Position numbers and translations under genes: made by a program. This document shows, in pieces, positions 32,852 through 40,985 of a DNA stretch of 64,000 nt (its first letter is position 1; each line of letters opens with the position of its first letter). Origin of the DNA: Breoghania sp037026715. Lineage in GTDB: Bacteria; Pseudomonadota; Alphaproteobacteria; Rhizobiales; Stappiaceae. Where the stretch lies: the NCBI RefSeq assembly GCF_037026715.1, contig NZ_JBANCG010000004.1, positions 248,001 through 312,000 of the forward strand, read 5' to 3'. The notes below the pieces were generated by a model. That model was not told the origin of the DNA, did no database searches, and worked only from the letters and a program-made list of their open reading frames with translations.

Positions 32852-33490
32852 TTGCTGTCTGATCTCGCCCTCTCCGCCCTCACGGACGTGATGCTTGCCT
32901 GCGAACTCTTCTTCCTCGCCGGGCTGAGCCTGCGGCCCGAGGTGCGCGCATTCTCGCCCGCCTGGATCTGGAGCCTCACGCTCGCCCTGATCGGCCTGGC
33001 CTCGATGCTCGGCGCCATCGATCACGGCTTCTTCGAGGCGATCGGACATGAGGGGCACCGGCCAATGGTCGTGGCGACCCGCGTGGTGATCGTTGCCGGC
33101 AGCCTGGCGATGATCTGCGCCACCGCCACCCAGTATCTCGCCGGCAAGGCCCGGTGGGCGCTGATCGGTCTCGGCGCCCTTGCCGCCGCATGGCCGCTTT
33201 CGCGGATCCTGACCTCGGACGATTTCCTGTCCGTGATCCTCTACTACTCGCTCGGACTTCTGCTTCTGGCCGGTTTCAGCGCCGCGCATCTGCGCCGCGA
33301 GCGCCACGCCGGCGCGATGCTGGCCGGCATCGTCCTGACCCTTGCCGTCTCCGCCATGATCCCGCTCGGCAGCGAAGGCTTCGGGGGGCTCGGCCTCTAT
33401 GCCAGCTATCACGTGCTGCTGATGCCCATCGTCGTCCTGCTCTATCTCGGCGGACGCTCCTTCCGATCGAGCCGGGGAGGAGCGCAATGA
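32852..33490 (+). CDS. Integral membrane protein of unknown function
   Basis: About 212 residues with seven predicted membrane helices and few charged residues. Histidines occur in AIDHGFF and SYHVLLMP. I do not recognise an assigned family beyond DUF-type membrane proteins. The TTG at 32852 has GGAGG with a 6-base spacing and is preferred to the TTG at 32846. It overlaps the next gene by ATGA and so is translationally coupled to the cNMP-CPBP protein, suggesting they act together in the membrane. Confidence 0.72.
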   Translation: MLSDLALSALTDVMLACELFFLAGLSLRPEVRAFSPAWIWSLTLALIGLASMLGAIDHGFFEAIGHEGHRPMVVATRVVIVAGSLAMICATATQYLAGKARWALIGLGALAAAWPLSRILTSDDFLSVILYYSLGLLLLAGFSAAHLRRERHAGAMLAGIVLTLAVSAMIPLGSEGFGGLGLYASYHVLLMPIVVLLYLGGRSFRSSRGGAQ

Positions 33491-34605
33491 GCGCCCGGGA
33501 GCCTCTTTCCGATCGGGCGGCAGGCGTCCTGTCCGCCTTTTGCGCCGACATGCCTCCCTCCGTCCGCCACGCCGTTGCCGAGGCCAGCAGGCTCAGGCAG
33601 GTCGCGCAAGGCGAGGAGGTGCTTGCGGAAGGCGCACGCGGCACGATGCTCTATCTCGTGGTCGACGGCACCTACGGGATCTACCGGCACGAGCCGGGCG
33701 GAACCACCGATCACCGGGTCGCGGTCGTCGCGGCCGGGCAGGCCTTCGGCGAAATGGCGCTTCTCGACGGCGAGCCGCGCTCGGCGTCGGTGCGGGCGGA
33801 GACCTCAGGCAGCCTCGTGGAGATCGATCCGGAGGCCCTGCGCAACCAGCCCGAGGGCGCCTTCCGGTTGTCCGAATTCAAGGGCGAGCTCGCCTCGCTG
33901 GTGACCAGGCGCATGCGCGCGGCCAACCAGGAGCATGTCGCGGCACTCCAGCGGGAGTTGAAGCTGCGCGCCGAACAGCAGCACTTCGGCAAGTTCTTCG
34001 TCTATTCGCTGATCATGATGTCGATCGGCACACTGGTGAACAATCTGCTCGCCCGCACCTTCACCAATGTCGACATCTATACCGCCGTCTTCGCCTGGCA
34101 GTATCTTGCGGTGCTGCTGGTGCCGAGCCTCGCCATCATCTGGCACATGAAGATCCCGCTGTCCGATCTGGGACTGACGCGGGTGGGCCTTGGGCGGTCT
34201 CTGCGCGAAGGGGCGCTGATTTCGGCGTGGCTGTGCCTCGTGACCTTCGCAGTCGCGACCGCGTTGCGGCATTTCGGGGTTTTGCCCGGCAAGGTGGTGC
34301 CCTTCGATCCGTGGGGCAGTGCCGGCTACTTCCTCCACAGCGCACTGCAGGAGGTGATCGCGCGCGGCTTCCTGCAGACCTCGTTCCAGCGGTTCCTCAA
34401 CGACAAACGCGGCTGGCGGTCGGTTGTGCTCGCCGCCGTGCTGTTTGGGATGTTTCATCTGCATTTTGGGATACCAGCCGTGCTGATGACCATTGCGACG
34501 GGCTGCGTCTTCGGCTGGATATACATCCGCCATCAGAATATCGCCGGCGTTGTTCTTATCCACTACATGATGGGTGTGGCGGCCTTCAGTACGGGACTTC
34601 TGTAG
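33487..34605 (+). CDS. Cyclic nucleotide-binding domain fused to a CPBP/Abi-type membrane protease domain
   Basis: A 372-residue fusion. Residues about 35-120 are a cNMP-binding jellyroll (LYLVVDGTYGIYRHEPG, AFGEMALLDGEPRSASVRAE). A helical linker with MRAANQEH and about eight membrane helices follow. The membrane part has LQEVIARGFLQTSF (the CPBP E...R motif, though with one Glu instead of two), FGMFHLHFG (FxxxH) and a third His in HYMMGV. CPBP proteins are membrane glutamic-type proteases or prenyl-processing relatives. The sensor domain suggests ligand-gated proteolysis at the membrane. The start at 33487 is set by the ATGA overlap. Confidence 0.83.
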   Translation: MSAREPLSDRAAGVLSAFCADMPPSVRHAVAEASRLRQVAQGEEVLAEGARGTMLYLVVDGTYGIYRHEPGGTTDHRVAVVAAGQAFGEMALLDGEPRSASVRAETSGSLVEIDPEALRNQPEGAFRLSEFKGELASLVTRRMRAANQEHVAALQRELKLRAEQQHFGKFFVYSLIMMSIGTLVNNLLARTFTNVDIYTAVFAWQYLAVLLVPSLAIIWHMKIPLSDLGLTRVGLGRSLREGALISAWLCLVTFAVATALRHFGVLPGKVVPFDPWGSAGYFLHSALQEVIARGFLQTSFQRFLNDKRGWRSVVLAAVLFGMFHLHFGIPAVLMTIATGCVFGWIYIRHQNIAGVVLIHYMMGVAAFSTGLL

Positions 34606-34654
34606 CCCCTCCCCGCAGGAAGCCGCAGCGGGCGCGCTGCCACAGGTTGAAACC

Positions 34655-35590
34655 ATGATCGATCGAGCATACTTCGCCCCCCGCCCCCTCATCTACTATC
34701 GCGACTTCGGCTTCTACTTCGCCATCTTCCTGATCGCCATGGTCTGGGGCGTCAACGCCTCCTGGCCGAAGGTGATCGTGCCCTGGCTCATCGCCGCTGC
34801 CGGCCTGCATCGCGCGGGCCTGTTCTGTCACGAGATCGTCCATATCCGGGACGCGGCGCTGAGGCCCTTCCGCCACCTCTACACCTGGACCGTCGCGCTG
34901 ATCGTGATGGTGCCGCCGCTGCGCTTCGAGGTGCCGCATCTCGCCCATCACCGGCTCGGCGTCTTCGGAACGGCCGAGGATCCGCAATATCCGCTGCTGC
35001 GCAGCAATCCGGTCGCCATGGTGATGCTGCTTGTGGTGATCCCGTTCATCGTGCCGTTCACCAATCTTCTCATGACGCTGACCGCGGCGGCCGGAGCCTT
35101 CCGCGCGGAGCAGGCGCTCGATCGCTGGGCCATGCGCCGCTTCGGCTTTTCGCTGAGTTCACCGCTGAGCGGAGAGGAACAGGCGCAGGTGAGCCTGCAT
35201 GCGCGCGTGACCCTGCTGCTGCTTGCGGCCACGCTCGTGCTGATGCCGGAAATCCTGCCCTTCTACTACGCCGTTCTGGTCGCCGGCTGGGCGCTCCTCA
35301 CGGCGCGCATTCCGCTTGAACACGAGCTGGAACGCCTCAGCGAGGTCTCCGGCCGGCGCGAGCAGATGATCGACAGCTTCACGATCGAATCCCCCTTCGC
35401 CCTGGTCGTCCAGCCGGTCGGATTCCGCTTCCACACGGCGCACCACATGTATCCGGGCGTGCCCTACCACAACCTGCCGGCCCTGCACGCCCACCTCAAG
35501 CGCACCGTCCCCGAATACCGGGACAGCATCATCTCCCTGTGGCGCGCGATCCGCGGACCGAAACGCGGTGCCGCTCTCCCCGGGACCTGA
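34655..35590 (+). CDS. Membrane fatty acid desaturase family protein
   Basis: A 311-residue membrane di-iron protein. The three histidine boxes are present: HEIVH, HLAHH and HTAHH. Four or more hydrophobic helices surround them. It would introduce a double bond (or hydroxyl) into an acyl chain or related lipid. ATG at 34655. It is followed 15 bp later by a cyclopropane synthase gene, which needs unsaturated acyl chains as substrate, a sensible pairing. Confidence 0.88.
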   Translation: MIDRAYFAPRPLIYYRDFGFYFAIFLIAMVWGVNASWPKVIVPWLIAAAGLHRAGLFCHEIVHIRDAALRPFRHLYTWTVALIVMVPPLRFEVPHLAHHRLGVFGTAEDPQYPLLRSNPVAMVMLLVVIPFIVPFTNLLMTLTAAAGAFRAEQALDRWAMRRFGFSLSSPLSGEEQAQVSLHARVTLLLLAATLVLMPEILPFYYAVLVAGWALLTARIPLEHELERLSEVSGRREQMIDSFTIESPFALVVQPVGFRFHTAHHMYPGVPYHNLPALHAHLKRTVPEYRDSIISLWRAIRGPKRGAALPGT

Positions 35591-35605
35591 CTGGAAAGCC
35601 ATCCA

Positions 35606-36820
35606 ATGAAAGACATCATCAAGCAGCTGGCCGAGGCCATGTCCGCGGCCGAGCCCGATGCGCGCTTTGCCGTCCGCTTCTGGGACGGCACCGGGTTCAG
35701 TATCGGCGAAGACCCGGAATTCGTCCTGCATTTCAAGACCAGGCGCGCTCTCACGCGCGTCCTGTCCGACGCCTTCATGGGGTTCGGAGAGAGCTACATG
35801 CTGGGCGAGATCGAGGTCGAGGGCGACATCAAGCGGCTGTTCTATCTCGGCTTCGCCATCGACTTCGCCGAGCGGCCGATGTCGCTGATGCTGCGCCTCA
35901 AGCTGTTCTTCCACTTCCTGCGCGCCCGCAATACCATCGCCCGGTCGCGCGAGAACATTTCCTTTGCCTATGACATCGGCAACGAGTTCTACGAAATCCT
36001 GCTCGGCAAGGGGATGATCTACACCTGCGCCTATTTCACCTCGCCCAACGAGACACTGGAACAGGCGCAGCACAACAAGCTGGAGCTGGTCTGCCGCAAG
36101 CTCTGTCTCCAGCCCGGCGAACACATCGCGGATCTGGGCTGCGGCTGGGGCGGGTTCCTGATCCATGCGGCGCAGACCCGCGGCGTGACCGGCGTCGGCT
36201 ACACCATTTCCGCCGAGCAGCGGGACTATGCGCTCGCCCGGATCGCGGAGAGGGGATTGTCGGACCGGATCGAGATCCGCCTCGAGGACGCCCGCAATGC
36301 CGAGGGGCTTTACGACAAGGTCGCCTCCATCGGCATGGTCGAGCACATGGGCAACGCCCAGATCCCGCCCGTCTTCGAGCGCATCTCGCAGATCCTCAAG
36401 CCGCAGGGACTCGCCTTCATCCACACCATCGGCAACGACATCGAGCGGCCGATCGATCCCTGGATCGACAAGTACATCTTCCCCGGCACCCAGGCCTCGC
36501 CGCTGACCACGATGATCGACGCCGCCGGCCGCAACGGGCTCTCCATCATCGATCTGGAAAACCTGCGGCTACATTATCCGCCGACCGTGCGCTTCTGGCT
36601 CGCCAACTTCGATGCCAACATCGATCGGATCCGCGAACTCTACGACGACACCTTCGTGCGCAGCTTCCGGCTCTATCTGGAGATCGCCAGTTCCTCCTTC
36701 AGCTGGGGCGACAACAAGCTCTTCCACCTGCTGCTGACCAAGGGTCTCAACAACGCCGTGCCGATGACCCGGGCGCATCTGGTTCTGCCAAACGACCCCG
36801 GATCGGACCAGCGCGCATGA
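35606..36820 (+). CDS. cfa: Cyclopropane-fatty-acyl-phospholipid synthase family protein
   Basis: A 404-residue SAM-dependent enzyme that adds a methylene group across the double bond of phospholipid acyl chains. Diagnostic segments are ESYMLGEIEVEGD, FAYDIGNEFYEILLG, the active-site YTCAYFTSPNETLEQAQ, the SAM motif ADLGCGWGGFLIHAA, and VEHMGNAQ. Length is normal. It overlaps the glycosyltransferase gene by 4 bp (ATGA). Confidence 0.94.
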   Translation: MKDIIKQLAEAMSAAEPDARFAVRFWDGTGFSIGEDPEFVLHFKTRRALTRVLSDAFMGFGESYMLGEIEVEGDIKRLFYLGFAIDFAERPMSLMLRLKLFFHFLRARNTIARSRENISFAYDIGNEFYEILLGKGMIYTCAYFTSPNETLEQAQHNKLELVCRKLCLQPGEHIADLGCGWGGFLIHAAQTRGVTGVGYTISAEQRDYALARIAERGLSDRIEIRLEDARNAEGLYDKVASIGMVEHMGNAQIPPVFERISQILKPQGLAFIHTIGNDIERPIDPWIDKYIFPGTQASPLTTMIDAAGRNGLSIIDLENLRLHYPPTVRFWLANFDANIDRIRELYDDTFVRSFRLYLEIASSSFSWGDNKLFHLLLTKGLNNAVPMTRAHLVLPNDPGSDQRA

Positions 36821-38004
36821 GCGTACCGGTGCATGTGGTCATCCTCTATACGGACGCGGGCGGTGGCCACCGGGCCAGCGCCTTTGCCCTCAAGGCCTGT
36901 CTGGAAGCGTCCGGCCGGTATCGGGTGACCCTGCTCAACCCCTATCAGGAGTTGATCGCGCATCTCGACCTGTTCTCCCGGTTCGGCCGGCTGAGCGGGG
37001 AGAACATCTACAACGAGATCATCCTGCGCGAGGGGCGCACGGGCCTCGGCTGCTGGCTCTTCTACGCTGCCCTGCGCACGAACTACCTGCTGTGCGAGCG
37101 GCCCGCCATCCGCCTTCTCGCCCGCCATTTCGATGCGATCCGGCCCGATATCGCCCTGTCGGTGATGCCGCTCGCCAACCGCGTGATGCTGGAAGCGCTG
37201 AAGCGCCACAGGGCGGGGCTGGAGAGCGCACAGGGCGCCGGCGTCGCTCCCGAGGCGGCGGTGATGATCACCGACTGGGCGGAGCTTGCGCCCGGCGTTT
37301 GGTTCCCCAACCGGGGCGACTATCACGCTATCTGCGGCACGGCCGACGCCCTGCGTGCCGCGCGCAGGCTGAAGCGCCTGAACGGGCGGGTGCACGAGAT
37401 GGGCGGCTTGCTGATCCGGCCCGAGTTCACCGACCCCACGCTGCGGCACGCCCCCGATCTCGCCGGTCTCGATCCGGCACGGCCGATCGTTACCATGCTC
37501 TACGGAGCCCAGGGCAGCCGGCGCATGGTGACGCTCGCCCGGGCGATGGCGGATCTGCCGCATGAGGCGCAGGTGGTGTTCCTGTGCGGACGCAACGAGA
37601 CGCTGAAAGCGGAGCTCGCCGCCCTTCGCCTGCCGTATCCGAACCTCATCCTCGGCTTCACGGACCGGGTCGCGGACTATCTCGCGGCAAGCGATCTCTT
37701 CATCGGCAAGCCCGGCCCCGGCTGCACGAGCGAGGCGCTGGCCCTCGGTCTCGCTCCCCTGCTCGACCGCAGCCTGGCACTGCCCCAGGAAGCGGCCGTC
37801 CTCTCCCATGTCCGCAAGACGGGGCTCGGTCGCTCCTTCGCCACGGTCGAGGAATTCCGGCGCGAATTCATTGCCGCCCTCGCCGCCCCGGCATCGGATC
37901 GCGCTGCCCCCGCCAACACCTCGCCGGGGGACATTCTCGCGATCATCGACCGGATTGCGGCGGGCCGGCGCCGGATCGGCGGCACCGCGGCCGGAACCGC
38001 CTGA
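36817..38004 (+). CDS. MGDG-synthase/UgtP-like diacylglycerol glycosyltransferase
   Basis: A 395-residue GT28-type glycosyltransferase. The N-terminal motif YTDAGGGHRASAFALK is the hallmark of monogalactosyldiacylglycerol synthases and processive diacylglycerol glucosyltransferases. The middle has TDWAELAPGVWFP, and the C-terminal nucleotide-sugar site has FIGKPGPGCTSEAL. With an epimerase at the head of the operon and a DGDG-synthase-like enzyme next door, galactose transfer to diacylglycerol is the best guess. Glucose transfer is the alternative. Confidence 0.87.
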   Translation: MSVPVHVVILYTDAGGGHRASAFALKACLEASGRYRVTLLNPYQELIAHLDLFSRFGRLSGENIYNEIILREGRTGLGCWLFYAALRTNYLLCERPAIRLLARHFDAIRPDIALSVMPLANRVMLEALKRHRAGLESAQGAGVAPEAAVMITDWAELAPGVWFPNRGDYHAICGTADALRAARRLKRLNGRVHEMGGLLIRPEFTDPTLRHAPDLAGLDPARPIVTMLYGAQGSRRMVTLARAMADLPHEAQVVFLCGRNETLKAELAALRLPYPNLILGFTDRVADYLAASDLFIGKPGPGCTSEALALGLAPLLDRSLALPQEAAVLSHVRKTGLGRSFATVEEFRREFIAALAAPASDRAAPANTSPGDILAIIDRIAAGRRRIGGTAAGTA

Positions 38005-38008
38005 CGCC

Positions 38009-38935
38009 ATGCGCGCGGACCCGCTCGATCGCCTCCCGCCCATCGCGCCCCCAACGAGGTCAGGTTTGCGGATCCGGGTCATCCACAATCCGCGCGCGGC
38101 CCGACGCCGGCACAGGCGGTTCGCGCAGGTGCTGCGACAGCTGCACGCGGCGGGACACGAGGTCGAGGTGGTGGAGACGGCGCGAGCGGGGGATGCCGCC
38201 GGCCATGTCCGCTCGGCCCGGCGGGCGGGCGTCGACCTGATCGCGATCGCCGGCGGCGACGGAACCTTCAACGACGCGCTGCAGGGTGTCAGTCCCGACA
38301 CGCCGCCACTCGGGCTCATTCCGCTTGGAACTGCCAACGTGCTCGCCCACGAACTGGGCATCGGCACCCGGCCCGCGCGCATCGTCGAGGCCCTGACGGC
38401 AGGCCGGGTGCGTTCGGTCCTGCCCGGCGAGATCGCCGGCCGGCGCTTCATGATGATGGCGGGCGTGGGCCTCGACGCCCAGGTGGTGGCAAGCGTGCCG
38501 CGCCCGGTCAAGGCGCGGCTGGGCAAGGCCGCCTATGTTCTGGAGGTCATCCGCACGCTGTTGCGGTGGCGCGGCGCGGACCTGCGCCTTCGCATCGGCG
38601 ACGAGATGCTGGAGGCCGGCACCGCTATCTTCAGTCGCGGACGGCATTACGGCGGACGGTTCGTGCTGGCGCCCCATTGCGACCTGTTTCGCCCGCACCT
38701 CCAGCTGATCCGCTTTCCCCGGGGCGGGGCGCTGTCGGTCTTCCTGCGGTTTCTGGTCATCCCCAGCGGACAACTCGTCCGGCTGGGGCTCGCCGAGGAG
38801 CGCGCCGTTGCAAGCCTCGAGATCGTCGCCCCCGCCGGCGAGCCGATCCAGGCGGACGGCGACATCGTCGCCCGCGTGCCCGCAACCATCCGGCTGTGCG
38901 ACCAGCCGGTGCGGCTGTGCGTGCCGGCGGGATGA
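38009..38935 (+). CDS. Diacylglycerol/sphingosine-type lipid kinase
   Basis: A 308-residue DAGK-catalytic-domain protein. It has RVIHNPRAARRRHRRF at the start of the fold, the nucleotide motif IAGGDGTFNDALQGV, LIPLGTANVLAHELG, and FMMMAGVGLDAQVV. It phosphorylates diacylglycerol or a related lipid, which would link glycolipid and phospholipid pools in this operon. ATG at 38009, five bases after the glycosyltransferase stop. It is the last gene of the operon, ending before a long palindrome. Confidence 0.87.
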   Translation: MRADPLDRLPPIAPPTRSGLRIRVIHNPRAARRRHRRFAQVLRQLHAAGHEVEVVETARAGDAAGHVRSARRAGVDLIAIAGGDGTFNDALQGVSPDTPPLGLIPLGTANVLAHELGIGTRPARIVEALTAGRVRSVLPGEIAGRRFMMMAGVGLDAQVVASVPRPVKARLGKAAYVLEVIRTLLRWRGADLRLRIGDEMLEAGTAIFSRGRHYGGRFVLAPHCDLFRPHLQLIRFPRGGALSVFLRFLVIPSGQLVRLGLAEERAVASLEIVAPAGEPIQADGDIVARVPATIRLCDQPVRLCVPAG

Positions 38936-38977
38936 AGCCGACATGTGCCAGGGTAGATCGCGAGCATTCGTGCCGTG

Positions 38978-39108
38978 GCCCATCCTTCGAGACGGCGCTG
39001 ACGCGCCTCCTCAGGATGACGTTGTGTTTGTTGTTGATTTCGCTGAAATAACAACACGAAAACGTCATCCTGAGGAGCGCTCGCAAGAGCGCGTCTCGAA
39101 GGATGGGC
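38978..39108. repeat. Long palindromic repeat between convergent genes
   Basis: Outer arms GCCCATCCTTCGAGAC (38978-38993) and its exact complement (39093-39108), and inner arms CCTCAGGATGACGTT (39009-39023) and its exact complement (39061-39075), enclose a GTTGTT/AACAAC centre. Similar palindromes are, in my experience, dispersed intergenic repeats of Hyphomicrobiales genomes. Here it separates the convergent lipid operon and DGD-like gene and may also terminate both transcripts. Confidence 0.7.
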
Positions 39109-39142
39109 AATTGGCGTCCGTCCAGCAACGAAGCGCGCCCGC

Positions 39143-40330
39143 CTACGTTAGTCCGCCCAGTTCCGCCAGTCGCCCACAGGCCCGCATCCAGTCGAAATCC
39201 CGCCGCGCCTTTTCCGGTATCTCGGGCAGCGTCGCCATGGCCTTGTGCAAGGCGACGGCCGCACCTTCGGGGTCGTCATAGAAATGGGCGTTCGGATAGG
39301 CCCGGAAGGGCAGGTTTCCCGGACAGTCCGGCAGCACCACGTGCCGCCCGGCGACCAGCGCATCGGCCGTTGCCGTGCACAGCACCTCGCTGCGCGACGG
39401 GTTCAGCATCACCCGATAGGGCGCGATGGCCGTCCAGAAGCGGCGGTCGGGGCCCTTGAACCGCAGGTCGGCACCGCGTTGCAGCGCAAGCGCGCGCAAC
39501 GCCGCTTCGTCGCGGCCCGCGCCGATCACGTCCACCGGCAGAGCGGACCTGCGTACGATCTCCACGAGATCGGCGAGCCCTTTCTCCCACAAAAGAGCGC
39601 CCAGGAAATAGACGCCCCGGTCGGCCTCCGTCACCGCGGGCGCCCGCGCGTATCCCGGCATTACGCCGGTGACCCGTTCCACCGCCATCTCGACGCCGGG
39701 CAGGGTCAACGCCGGCGACAGGCTCAGCGGCACATCGATCCGCCGCCGCACCGCATCGCCATGCAGCCAGGAGACATGCCGCGCGAGAGGGCCGCCCATC
39801 GGCAGTCCCGCCATGCGGATATAGGTGTCGTAGTCGGTCATGCTCAGCCCGATCGTGCGCCCGGCCGCTATCGCCGACCGCCCCGCCGACAACGGATACC
39901 AGCTTAAATGTTCCGGTTCGTTCGCGATGAGACAACGTGCGGGCGGCGCGGCGCGAAAGACATCCTGCAGCGGAACGACCGAGCCGAGCCGGCGGCAATA
40001 GACGGCCCGGTAGGGACGGCACTCAGGCAGGCTCAGGCCGGCGAGATCGCGGGCCTCCTGCTCAAGCCACGCGACCTGCGCGTCAAAATCGGGGAAGCGG
40101 TGATCGCCCCAGAGCCGGCGCTGCGATCGCTCCCCCAGCCACGGCAGCAGATAGGCCACCCGGTAGCCGAGCGCCGCGAGACCGCACGCCTGCCAGAGGG
40201 AAATGAAGGCGGGACCGGTCATCCAGGGCAGTGCGGCGGAGGTCGCCACCACCGCATCAAACGTGTGGGCGCGCGACGAACGGTTATCGGGCGTCGCCCG
40301 GGCGGGCGGGACGCGGCCTGTTGCAGGCAT
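39143..40330 (-). CDS. DGDG-synthase-like glycosyltransferase (GT4)
   Basis: A 395-residue glycosyltransferase resembling digalactosyldiacylglycerol synthases. Supporting segments are YFLGALLWEKGLADLVEI, LNPSRSEVLCTATADALVAG (compare the plant DGD LNPS..DV.CT.TAEAL pattern) and PDCPGNLPFRAYPNAHFYD. The ATG at 40330 follows ACACAGGAAACCGG. It converges on the lipid operon that encodes an MGDG-synthase-like enzyme, so the two probably act in sequence to make DGDG-type lipid, a typical phosphate-sparing lipid. Confidence 0.85.
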   Translation of the reverse strand: MPATGRVPPARATPDNRSSRAHTFDAVVATSAALPWMTGPAFISLWQACGLAALGYRVAYLLPWLGERSQRRLWGDHRFPDFDAQVAWLEQEARDLAGLSLPECRPYRAVYCRRLGSVVPLQDVFRAAPPARCLIANEPEHLSWYPLSAGRSAIAAGRTIGLSMTDYDTYIRMAGLPMGGPLARHVSWLHGDAVRRRIDVPLSLSPALTLPGVEMAVERVTGVMPGYARAPAVTEADRGVYFLGALLWEKGLADLVEIVRRSALPVDVIGAGRDEAALRALALQRGADLRFKGPDRRFWTAIAPYRVMLNPSRSEVLCTATADALVAGRHVVLPDCPGNLPFRAYPNAHFYDDPEGAAVALHKAMATLPEIPEKARRDFDWMRACGRLAELGGLT

Positions 40331-40409
40331 GTCCGGTTTCCTGTGTCGGGGGCCGGGCGCAAAGACACCGCAGCGAAGGGATTGGCGAGGAAGCAAGGCG
40401 CGCGACCTT

Positions 40410-40616
40410 TCAGCTCTCCTGCGGATCGCCGGGCTCCGCATCGGGGGCTTCAAGCAGACCAAGGATCATCTCGTCCTCGGTGAACTCGAACCCCTTCAGC
40501 CGGGCGAGCACGACCAGAGCCTCGACGCCGTCCCGCAGCGCGTTTCTCGCCAGCGCCTGCAGTTCGGCGTCGCGTTGCACCTGCGCATGAAAGCGCCTGA
40601 AGGCATCAAGGCTCAA
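40410..40616 (-). CDS. Nif11-like small protein
   Basis: A 68-residue acidic protein starting with TTG, with AGAGGGGAAG as ribosome site. It begins MSLDAFRRFHAQVQRD and continues ALARLKGFEFTEDEM-like spacing (VLARLKGFEFTEDEMI), the pattern of the Nif11 domain found as leader in RiPP precursors and as stand-alone proteins near nif genes. No Gly-Gly cleavage site or Cys/Ser/Thr core follows; the tail is EAPDAEPGDPQES. It is therefore more likely a stand-alone Nif11 protein than a peptide precursor. Confidence 0.62.
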   Translation of the reverse strand: MSLDAFRRFHAQVQRDAELQALARNALRDGVEALVVLARLKGFEFTEDEMILGLLEAPDAEPGDPQES

Positions 40617-40985
40617 GTGGGCTTCCCCTCTGCCCGTCCCTCGTGGACAGGGGGCCTGTCTGCCGCAAGTCCGGCGGCAGGGGAAGAGGCCGCAAGGCGC
40701 CTGGGATGCTATCGCTGTCCTGTGGGATGGGATGGCGCGGGAGGCGCCGCCCCGGTCACGTCACCTTCACTCCGGCTCCGCCGGGCGCTCAGAGTCCGGT
40801 TCGGAAATGATATCGGGTTGTGGCACTTGCGCCTCCCCTCATGCCCCACCGTCGTCATTGCCCGGCTTCGTCCGGGCAATCCAATGCGCGCTGTGGCATG
40901 CGTGCGCTGGATCACCCGGACGAAGCCGGGTGATGACGGTGGAGAATTCCGGGCGAGATCCGGCGACACCCTCCGGGCCGGACCT
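40617..40985. other. Gene-free gap with palindromic elements
   Basis: This 369-bp stretch between the AraC gene and the small Nif11-like gene holds no supportable gene. It contains a short hairpin CTGCCGC/GCGGCAG around 40658-40680 and the dispersed repeat at 40847-40942. Confidence 0.6.
40847..40942. repeat. Palindromic dispersed repeat, copy 1
   Basis: Arms CCACCGTC...CATTGCCCGGCTTCGTCCGGGCAAT and the complementary GATCACCCGGACGAAGCCGGGTGATGACGGTGG form a long imperfect palindrome with an unpaired centre. A second copy of the same family lies at 62901-63000. These are typical non-coding repeats of alphaproteobacterial intergenic regions. Confidence 0.7.
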
